64,000 nt of DNA from Protula sp. h YS-2021 (taxonomy: Eukaryota; Annelida; Polychaeta; Sabellida; Serpulidae), in NCBI GenBank assembly GCA_949752745.1, contig OX457031.1, positions 19,774,199 through 19,838,198 on the forward strand, read 5' to 3'. Under the pieces are notes generated by a model. It did no database searches. It was not told the origin of the DNA and worked only from the letters and a program-made list of their open reading frames with translations. Position 1 is the first letter of the stretch, and each line of letters starts with the position of its first letter. Positions 53,326 through 61,830 of this stretch are shown one piece after another. The translations under genes and the position numbers were made by a program.

Positions 53326-53689
53326 CTGCGTCATGGCATTATGTAACGTCCCTTTGGAGTTCCTAATGGAACAACTAGCCCATTTTAAATCATTTTTTTT
53401 TTACAATCTTGTTGGGTTCTTCTGGGGTGATTGTTTACTTCGCACTTACCCACAACGGTTGCAGTCGTGTTCACGTCAGACGTCTGTGGAAGAAACAACT
53501 GTCCGCTTTTGGTCGAAGGTGGAAAGGGGGAAGGGAGGGGGAAGGGAGTATAATTGCGAATTAAGATTTATTCTCTGACTGTCGTCAGATCCATGATCAA
53601 AGATGTTCAGCGTCAGTACATGACACGAGGGACACCCATTTTTTTCATTTTTGGGTGATTGGGTGGTTGGCTATATTGTTGAATCTAGC
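53326..53689. other. Spacer, no gene seen
   Basis: A T-run near 53391 and a GGGA-rich run near 53525-53548. Nothing recognised. Confidence 0.5.
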
Positions 53690-54490
53690 CAGTCTTTGCC
53701 TGTACCTCACGCAGTCCTCCTTGTACCTCATGCATACCTCTGCTGTACCTCACGCACGACTGTCTGTGGCGTGATGTACCGTTGCGTATAAATCGCGCAC
53801 ATATACCTTTATCCTCACGTACCTTTGCCTCTACCTCACACAGTCCTGCTTGTACCTCATGTATGCCTTTGCTGTACCTCACGCACGGCTGTCTGTGGCG
53901 TGATGTACCGTTGCGTATAAATCGCGTACCTCTACTTGTATCCTCACGTCCCTTTGCCTGTACCTTCATGTACCTCTGCCTGTGTACTCATGTGCATCTA
54001 CCTATGCTTTCACGTAGCTCTGCTTATGTCCTCACGTAGAACTGCTTGTACCCTGTCGCACCTCTGCCTGCACCCTCGCGAACCTGTCTGTACCCTAATG
54101 TACCTCTACCTGTACCTTTTCCGGTCCTCTTGCGCACCAACTGCCTGTGCCCCCCGTACCTTTACGTGTACCTCATGCACCCGTGTCTGTACCCTCGCGT
54201 ATACCTTCCTGTATTCTCACGTACCTTTGCCTGTACTTTCTGGTTCCCCTGCCTGTACCCCCACGTACATTTGCCTGTGCCTTTGAGTACAGTCGCATGT
54301 ACCCTCTCGTACCTTTGCCCATATCCTCACGTACCTTTGCCTGTACCTCATGCATCCCTGTCTGTCCGTGACGTACCTTTGCCTGTACCCTCGCGTACCC
54401 TGCCTGTACCATCACCTACCCCTGCCTGTACCCTCTCGTACCTCTGCCTGTACCTTCTTGTAGTTTTGCCAACTCGTACCATTTGGTCAA
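53690..54490. repeat. Compound minisatellite, about 21-bp and 130-bp units
   Basis: Built from tacctttgcctgtaccctcacg-like words of about 20-22 bp. In the left part a larger block of about 130 bp (tctgtggcgtgatgtaccgt, gcgtataaatcgcg) occurs twice, at 53761 and 53891. Pro/Cys/Leu-rich frames up to 162 codons (54046-54534) are repeat by-products. Confidence 0.9.
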
Positions 54491-54750
54491 TTCGTACCTT
54501 TTATTTTTTGGTCACCTCGGCAAGAATCTGTTAAAGTATTAGTCATTTCAGCCCCCATGTATGAGAAGCACTTATGGATTTTGGCTTTCTTCCTCTTTTA
54601 GTCTCCCCAAAAAACTCGGAACAGCCTTGTTTGACAATGATGATAGCTAACCATGTTAAGGTGGGACCAAACATTTTTCACATGTGTGCAAGGAGGTAAA
54701 TTTCGCATTTTCATATGCAGAAAGACTGGTGATGAATTTGAATTTGCAGT

Positions 54751-55510
54751 CCAGGGTAACAGTTAATCTTACCCCTGTACAGCCCCTCCACCCGGGGGGA
54801 GATAGACTAGGCTATATTCACCCCCCCCCCCCCCTCACCTGGTATTCTTTGCCCCTGTTTAGCTTCCACCCATCCAGGTCAGCCCCCCCCCCCCTAATTT
54901 TTTAAGGTGTTTTCCTTGCTGTCTCCTGATCAGATTCTGCTGCAGAATCAAAGGTACAATTACAACCCGTCTTTATCCTCCTTGTAACATTCGACTCAGC
55001 GAAGGATGATCCGAGCCTGCCACGAGGGTTTGGGTGAAGATGCAAAAGCCAAAGCCCTGTGTGGTCTCTTCGGCAGGGATAGGACGAGAAACAAGCTTGC
55101 AGAGGGTTGCTGTGGGCATCCGAAAACGAAATTCCGGCAACGGATGTTGCAGTATTTCCCTTGGCGGAAAAAGACACTTATAAGTGGCCTACGTACAAGG
55201 GGGGGTTGCCCAAATTTGAAGCCTGTAGGAAAATTGCGAAGGTCCGCTAAAACGATTTATTTGTCCAACATGGACCGCCATTTCACGGCTGCCTGTCTAC
55301 CAGATTTGAGACAACAGTATGATGCAGCAGAGACATTATTGTTTATTGTTTCGTTTTTTATGATGCCTTTTTTATATATTTGTTTGAATTTTGTTGCATT
55401 TAGGCAATAAAGTAGTTTAAGAGTTTTAGACAGTTTAATTGAGTCCATTTATTCACATAAACAAAAAATATCAAAATACATTTACGCGTAAAAAAGTTCT
55501 AGGGTGGGAG

Positions 55511-55546
<36 letters not shown>

Positions 55547-55581
55547 TGTACAAGAGGGGGTAAGATAGCCCGTTACACCGG
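54751..55581. mobile_element. Ginger1-like transposon, copy 5, carrying an integrase fragment
   Basis: The left flank CCAG (a decayed CCGG) is followed by GGTAACAGTTAATCTTACCCC. The right end gataGcccgttaca is followed by CCGG at 55578-55581. The interior matches copy 1 in inverted orientation: 55390-55500 corresponds to 6010-6110, and 54930-54985 to 6550-6590. An (AT)n of about 35 bp has expanded inside the right subterminal region (55512-55545). Between these lies an ORF with a Ginger integrase zinc-domain fragment. This links the CCGG-flanked, poly-C-ended elements to a transposase type. Confidence 0.83.
55006..55410 (+). pseudogene. Truncated Ginger integrase zinc-domain ORF inside copy 5
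   Basis: A 134-residue ORF. Residues 1-34 (IRACHEGLGEDAKAKAL, then GRDRTRNKL) align with the relic at 43300-43210 (RACHEGLGESKEVKAL, GGHFGCDKMHTKV). In other integrases this is an HHCC zinc-binding region that precedes the DDE core. Here the GGH position reads CGL, so the second His is lost. After residue about 36 the sequence departs from integrase (Cys/Lys/Arg-rich, then YLSNMDRHFTAACLPDLRQQ) and ends in a hydrophobic tail from AT-rich DNA. No catalytic core is present. The codon run is open but probably non-functional. Confidence 0.65.
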
Positions 55582-56502
55582 TGTGTGAGCAAAAAAGATG
55601 AATTTCGTCTACTCTTGCAGCAGCTTTTACAGACAGGAACTTATGTTGTCTTTTTTTTCAATAGTCATTTTTAAGACACATTCCGCGACAAGGCGTTTTA
55701 TCACACATTGAAAACGTCTCAGTACACGCTCACATTTGATGCTGAAGGCTTTGCAATATGAAGAACGTTGAAATATATATCGTTACATTTTCAAACTAAG
55801 CACTCTTTTTTCCGTTGGAAACAAGTAAAACAAAATAACTGTCACACATCTATCACACTAGTAGCAGAGCAATTACTGTACCCACATAGAAAGCAATTGG
55901 TAATTGAAAATGTCATTGAAATACAGTATCAGCATATCCTGTTTTCTCTTGACATGCTAATACAAATTCTAACTATCCTTGCTTCCTTTGTTGCCATCTC
56001 CATTTGAAAAAAAAACTACACCCAAAGCTCGCGAGCTACCAAACAAGCGTGGCTCATAAGCAACTAAGCTTTTCGTACGTTTTAGTATTTTTAATATTTT
56101 TCTTTTAATTTAACAAGTTTAACAGAATGACTGGTATCTATTTATGTATATACAGTACAACCCTGGAAGTATGATCACTAGTGGGACTAAACTAAAGTGG
56201 CCCGATTTCTGGGGGGGGGGGGGGGGGGGAGGGGTCATATTTGCAAGTCCTTTCACAGTGGAATTTACTTGGAACGGAATAGTTTGAAAGCTGATTCTGT
56301 TAACGTAGTAGTTGTGCCTGGGGGCTTCTCCTGTATATTCGCAGTAATTCAAATGGCTGTTTAACAACGGAATTCAAACTAATAGCATTGTCTCCTTATC
56401 TATTGGTTGGAAGCATTGAGACTGTATGTTGTTTAAGGAACAACAACAAAACAGCGGAAAAAAACCCGAAAAAGTATATATGTTTAGAAGAAAAGGCACT
56501 AG
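55582..56502. other. AT-rich spacer with G-run
   Basis: G-run at 56211-56229. Frames of 79-82 codons are unremarkable. No gene recognised. Confidence 0.5.
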
Positions 56503-56757
56503 CATTCGCCTCTTTCTTTAAAGCTTACGTTATGTCTATTTCAAAACTGTTTCGTGGCAGTGGACATAAGAAAAGGTAGTGATATTTTTGGCATGACTAT
56601 GATTTATGTTGGCTCATTATGCACGCCGGTTGTCGGCGTTACATACACAAATGTTCTACCCGCGGGCGATAATACCAGATTTTATGTAGCACCCGGCACG
56701 TGGCATTTGAGCTGCACAGGTGAATCAGTTGCAATTTATTATCACTGTGCTGCCTAA
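56503..56757 (+). CDS. Unrecognised C-terminal-like ORF
   Basis: Open from 56503 to a TAA at 56755. The best-looking part starts at the in-frame ATG near 56593 and gives about 54 residues. It has alternating hydrophobic/polar residues (MIYVGSLCTPVVGVTYTN), a Gly-Asp turn, RFYVAPGTWHLSCTGES and the end YYHCAA. Three cysteines and a beta-strand-like rhythm suggest a small extracellular or beta-rich domain. The stretch is distinctly more GC-rich than the AT-rich DNA around it, and the stop is followed by 3'UTR-like AT-rich sequence. It could be a terminal exon or a tiny intact gene. I cannot name a family. Confidence 0.35.
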   Translation, partial: HSPLSLKLTLCLFQNCFVAVDIRKGSDIFGMTMIYVGSLCTPVVGVTYTNVLPAGDNTRFYVAPGTWHLSCTGESVAIYYHCAA

Positions 56758-58534
56758 TGTCCAAAAATTGAACCATCATTTTTTTGTTGGATTTGAAATT
56801 CAATTGATTTCAAAGACTTTTAAGCGCTTAATGACAACATAATTTGTTTTCAGTAAAAACCTCAACATTGACTGTACAATTATAAAACATTTATTATACA
56901 TTTTTGCACCCCCCCCCCTCCACTATCCCAAAAAAAGCTTTATGCAATATCAGAAGAGCTCCAGGTTTTTTAACAAGTGGTTTAACTTTTTCTCAATCTC
57001 TCAAAATGTCAGCGCTAAAAGAGCATTGTTTGACTGTGCCGAACTGCTGGATTGCAAGAGCTGTATACATCATTCCTTTTACTTTAAGAGATACATTATA
57101 GTTGTTTTAAAACAGAGGAAGAACTACGTCATGGCTGGCCATATATGAACAATAAATGGCACAGACCTGAGTGTGTGCCCATTTAGGAAAATTATAGAAA
57201 ATTGGCCAGAAAATTGCGGCGTAAAAAGGGGGGTAATTTTTGGCTTTGTATGTCGTGCACGGCATTTCTAAGGCGTGGCAATGTGAGGTGGGGGGGGGGG
57301 GGGGGGACATGGGGGGGGGTGTGCTGAAACATCTTAAGGATTGGATTTGAGTGGATTTCGTCACAGAAACTCATCTTTATGCTGGTTCCTTTAAGATTGC
57401 CATCTTCAACCACCCCGTTGCTTCTTAACTTCGTAAGAAGTTTCTAAAGCCTCTCTCGTTAATATCCATTGTTTACGTCACAATCAGTCAAATCCCATTT
57501 GATCACGTGGGGTCACGTGCTTTCTAATATCTTCTACTTTTGTAGTGGACCAAAGAGCCATTAAAGGAAAAATGGACAAAAGGACAATTCGCAGATGAAA
57601 CCAAATGATAAGATTGCAGATATAGATTTTTAGATGGGGAGCGCAGCGGGTGGTGGGCGATATTATAGGGAATTAGCAACCTTTTCAAAACAGACGATAA
57701 TATTTTAGTGTCCACTTTTGACCATCAGCAGATGCTGTTCCATGTACAGGTGATGGCAGCTTCAAGCAGATTACAGAAACAGAAGGCTTGATTTAAAATG
57801 CACAACTCACAATTTCAGGGGGTTCCATCAAAACACGATTCACACAGAGCCTTCGCATTTGTTTTCTTTAAAATACTGACTCAGCTAAAAAGCCTTCGAA
57901 TTCTAAAAATAATGTTTACGAAGTTTTGTACTCAAAGTTTTCCAGTTATTGTGAGACAATTCGGAAAAAAAAAATATTTTAACTTGAAAACACCCGAGAT
58001 TTTCTGTTCATTGAAAGGACTCTAATACTCTCCACCACCACTCGTGTTTCTTCCAAATATGATGATACCCCCCTCCCCCCCACCTACCCCGAACCTCCAC
58101 CCCGCGCCCACAACCTCCTTCCCACACAGACTGCAAATATAATTGGATGTGCAACTGAATCACAGGGGAAAGACTAATGTGACACAATTGTTTCTTTTTC
58201 TTTTTTTAATTTTCAATTCACTTATCAGTTGCTTGATTAACTCGTGATAAACAGCTATTTGGTTGTAGTGTGGGCAAGTGGGTCTGTTAGCAAAGCCAGT
58301 CCTGTCTGTTCTTATTCATAGAGAGGGACACAAATTAGTTCTAAGCCATGCCCACAGGGCCAGCGCCCGTATGCACTGATTTTACACCTGAGTGACCGCT
58401 CAGTTTTATTCCTGTGCACAGTGGTGGTGCCGCAAACCCGCACGTGGCAACACACCCGTACTTCCGGCGCGTGGACCCGCTTCTACAGTACCCTGCTTCC
58501 GGTCATACTGTGTCTCTTTTATTTTAACAAAATA
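56758..58534. other. Spacer, mixed composition
   Basis: Poly-C near 56909, G-runs near 57290-57320. 58270-58520 is less AT-rich (ccgcaaacccgcacgtgg, cttccggcgcgtggac) and could be a promoter-like or repeat fragment. Nothing firm. Confidence 0.4.
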
Positions 58535-58640
58535 GCAGTTTTTTTATTTACAGCTTCGACTGCCTTCACCAGTATCACATTGCGAGGTGATTCGAACCTC
58601 CCTTTTGTAACTGGTCCCACATACAAATAGAGGCATACCA
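58535..58640 (-). repeat. Possible tRNA-derived SINE fragment
   Basis: The minus strand carries GGTTCGAATCACC, a good match to the RNA polymerase III B box. It is followed by gatactggtgaaggcagtcg and an A-rich tail-like gtaaataaaaaaa. An A box upstream is not convincing and no cloverleaf can be folded by eye, so a tRNA gene is not called. Confidence 0.3.
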
Positions 58641-59655
58641 CGAACATGCCTAAGGTATGTGGTGGTTTTTTTTTAATGGAATTGTCAGTCCTACGCACTT
58701 TTTGACAGAATGACATTAAGAAATTTGCCCTTTGTGTGTGTGTGACATTTTGCAATGCACACAGTATACAATGCGGCTAACATCTTTGTTTGTGGGTTAC
58801 AGAAACGCTGGCGCCGAATCAAGGCTTGTGGTTTCTTACTTACCGGTACCATCCTTACATAACTTGTTGCTACTAATTAAAGGCAGCACGAGTCTCCATG
58901 CACCAGTATTCGGAATCAAGACTTCAAGTAAAATTAGAGAATTTATTTACTTCAACATAAATAAGTTTTAAAATCAGTTCTTGAGGCAAAATATTGTTGT
59001 TGTTTGAACCCTGGCAAAATGTATTAGGGTAAAAGTTTGCTTTATAATGTGCTCGATCTGTCGATTTGTTCAGTTACATCTTATATTCACATTTTATCCC
59101 AAACCCTCCCCCCGCCTCCCCTTCCCTGTCTTATTTTGTGTTCTTCGCTCCTCATAAATAACACATTGCGTTAAGTCAGACATGAAGTACAAACGCATCG
59201 GGGGGTTGTATGGGGCGGAAGTGCGGGGGTGGGGGAGGGGTGGGCGGGTAGCAGTGCTCGTCCGAACTTTGCTTTCGCTAATATTACAACAAATGCGCGT
59301 TCCGAAAGGCTACGTTTTCAATCAGTACAAAAGTCACTGCTAATGCACTTCCCAAAATCTTTACAATGGACAGGATAACATTAATAAAATAGGTATACTC
59401 GATACGGAATGGTCAGCTTTATAGAAAGGATCAAAATTCGAATACTCGTTCTCCGTTTTTTGAAGGTAGTCGCTGTTTAGAAGTAGTTCACGTATTACAA
59501 ATATTTGCTAGCTGATATTAAATGATACACTGTACGTTATTTCTCAATCCGTTTAACCGATCTGTCAAATATTGTATTGGAGATCTGCGTCATTTTAAAT
59601 ATGTTTTATGTATCTACATTAATTTAAGCGATGCTCTTAAAGGCACTGCGAATAT
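58641..59655. other. Spacer, no gene seen
   Basis: G-rich run near 59222-59250. The 79-codon frame 58732-58971 is unrecognised. Confidence 0.5.
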
Positions 59656-59656
59656 A

Positions 59657-59716
<60 letters not shown>

Positions 59717-59717
59717 A
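59656..59717. repeat. Self-complementary (AC)n(AT)n(GT)n microsatellite
   Basis: About 18 bp of AC, 22 bp of AT and 20 bp of GT form one almost perfect palindrome of about 60 bp, able to form a hairpin or cruciform. Confidence 0.95.
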
Positions 59718-59872
59718 GTGAATGTTTGATGCTACAAATTTTGCGTACAAGGGTGGAGGTATTGGAAGAGAAATGCGGATTAATTTAACGCACCTGTCTA
59801 ACGCATGGCCCCACATTTTTCATTTTTGTTTCTCTTAAATTTCGCAGTCACCAAAAAAAAAACAACTATGTT

Positions 59873-60079
59873 ATGGTAATCCCATTAAATAGTCTTGGCG
59901 TCTATTTCACTATCCAATCTACATGTCGCTGCGGCAATTGTACACAATACTCTGACACAAGGCATCTTAAGAAAGTCAGGCGTCATTCGCTCCCTCGGTC
60001 TTCCTTTGCCCCCAGTGTTATGGCAGGGCCTGAACAATGGACTTCTTTAATCAAAGCATACAGACGAACGCATATCTAA
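59873..60079 (+). CDS. Unrecognised coding-like ORF with clustered cysteines
   Basis: 68 codons ending in TAA. Contains FTIQSTCRCGNCTQYSD, then a basic stretch (HLKKVRRHSLPRSS) and AGPEQWTSLIKAYRR. Composition is more GC-rich than the flanks. The Cys-x-Cys-x-x-Cys cluster suggests a small secreted or zinc-binding domain but I recognise no family. No signal peptide in this segment. It may be a terminal exon. Confidence 0.3.
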   Translation: MVIPLNSLGVYFTIQSTCRCGNCTQYSDTRHLKKVRRHSLPRSSFAPSVMAGPEQWTSLIKAYRRTHI

Positions 60080-60120
60080 AGATTATTTGTTTTTGTTTTG
60101 TTCACTTTTTAAAAAGAAGA

Positions 60121-60905
60121 TCAAGTGGACAGGCCAATATTTTTGCAAATGCGGTCAATTAGATGCTCATTCGAATGCATAATATTATGGTTAGAAGTGA
60201 ATAAAGTTGTCCAATGACCTGTGGGGAAATTTCCATTTGGGAATTCTCTGTTCTGTTCTAGCAACGAACGCCGGTGTAATGAAACGTTTTGACCCCCAAA
60301 CAAATCGACCCCCCGGTCGATTTATTTTAAAACAAACAGACCCCCCGGTCGATTTGTTTTAGGAAAGCCCGCCATAACAAACAGACCTCCCCTTTAATAA
60401 ACTGACCCCCTCCAAAAAATCATGTTTAAATATAAAATGGAAGTAAAAAAGGTGCATATGGTTTTTAAATACTATTTTAAGTATTTTCTACCTCTTGATG
60501 TAGAAAATTATTATTCTGAGCCATTGAAATGCCATTATTGAGCTTGGACAGATTTTTTGGTGACTGTATGTTAGTGGTGTTGGAAGTGTTTTCGTGTTTG
60601 AAAAAGTAGATGTTAGTTGCTAAATAAATTTTTATTCATGGATATAGTTTTTATTTCAATTAAAGAAAGTAATAAGGTGGCCAGATGTGGAAAGAAATAA
60701 ATAAAGCAAACAAAAAATAAGAGGGTTAAAACATTTCAGAGGGGGTCTGTTTATTTTAAAACAAATCGACCGGGGGGTCGATTTATTTTGGGGGTCAAAA
60801 CGTTTCCTTACACCGGTGTCCTACCACGAACCATGAGCCATGATTGCAATTCAGACAGAAAGCCAGAAATTTCAACGCAACTATCAAATATTGATTCCTC
60901 CCCGA
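60121..60905 (-). pseudogene. Open minus-strand frame interrupted by element copy 6
   Basis: Right of copy 6 the minus strand is open from about 60905 to the CCGG. Left of it a frame continues from the other CCGG to a TGA at 60121. If the element and one CCGG are disregarded, the two stretches are in the same frame, about 80 codons in all. The second part includes NREFPNGNFPTGHWTTLF and HLIDRICKNIGLST, which look protein-like. This supports a clean CCGG duplication, but chance openness cannot be excluded. Family unknown. Confidence 0.3.
60271..60816. mobile_element. Ginger1-like element, copy 6 (third subfamily)
   Basis: Perfect CCGG on both sides (60271-60274, 60813-60816). The inverted ends of about 75 bp start TGTAATGAAACGTTTTGACC on the left and TGTAAGGAAACGTTTTGACC on the right. 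Both then carry the palindrome aatcgaccccccggtcgatt and aaacagacccccc. Only the TGTAA terminus, C-run style and target match copies 1-5, and the rest is unrelated. The AT-rich interior (60430-60720) has no ORF, so it depends on a transposase elsewhere. Confidence 0.82.
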
Positions 60906-61751
60906 TCAGATGGGATCAAGCAGTAAGAGAGGGTGGTACTTTACTCTGCATACCCTTGCAAACCTATTCACTGATTTTACTGCTCCCTTGGGAGTACAGT
61001 ATTAGGTAACTTCGGGCAACAATACCTTAAATTACACCTTCGCCTTCATATTTATTGAATAATTGGGAACAAGCCATCTTACTTCTTAAATCTTTAAAAT
61101 ATGTTTTTATATTTGTGTTCCATTGTAAATGTGGAAAAATTAGAGCCATAATTGTCGAACGAGATACCGGACCCTTTGTAACAACTCAAAGAAGGATGTT
61201 ACAAACCAAGCGTTGAATAATTTTCAGCTGGTGAAAGGAAAACCAGCAATTTAATTAAATTATTATATAACATGACACACCCACTGGACATTTGGCATAG
61301 TTTGAAGCTAGTGTTCTATATGCAACTGAAACAAAGATATAAATAGATATAAATAGGATTCTTTTTTATTTTATAATGAGAAGTATTTTAGATTAATCTC
61401 CCAAAATTACTGGCAGAACCAGTCGGGGATTTCTGTTAGTTGAGCAAACAATTTATATTATTATGTTGTTAAATTGCAATTCATGATCATTCAAATACAT
61501 AAATGGAGTCATTTCGAAATAAGGCTTTTAGACTAGACCAAAGCAAACACATTCATTGGAGGAAATGAACTAACTGATCAGAGCAACATGTTTGCCAGGA
61601 AATAACAATAAAATAAAGTATAACATGGTCCTTTTCTATAATGTTTATTTTTAACAAATTCTCTCAATGATGTTTGAGGGAATGGTTGAAAAAGATAAAA
61701 AAAGAAATGGCATTAGAATTTTCTCGTTATTTTTTAACAAACATTACAAAT
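60906..61751. other. AT-rich spacer
   Basis: No gene, repeat family or RNA recognised beyond short tata/ataa-rich stretches. Confidence 0.5.
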
Positions 61752-61830
61752 AGGTATCGTTGATATCACATGCATTGTTGATACCACCTGCATTGTTGAC
61801 ATCAGACGTATTGTTGATACCACTTGTGTA
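61752..61830. repeat. 18-bp tandem repeat, about four copies
   Basis: attgttgataccacctgc-like units with variants (gatatcacatgc, gacatcagacgt). On the minus strand it reads as a hexapeptide repeat (INNASD-like). Too short to call a gene. Confidence 0.8.

Noticed and set aside
54046..54534. 162-codon Pro/Cys/Leu-rich ORF
   Set aside because: Lies within the pyrimidine-rich minisatellite; neighbouring frames are equally open.
58535..58640. Functional tRNA gene on the minus strand
   Set aside because: Only the B-box-like word is convincing; no cloverleaf, acceptor stem or A box could be made out.
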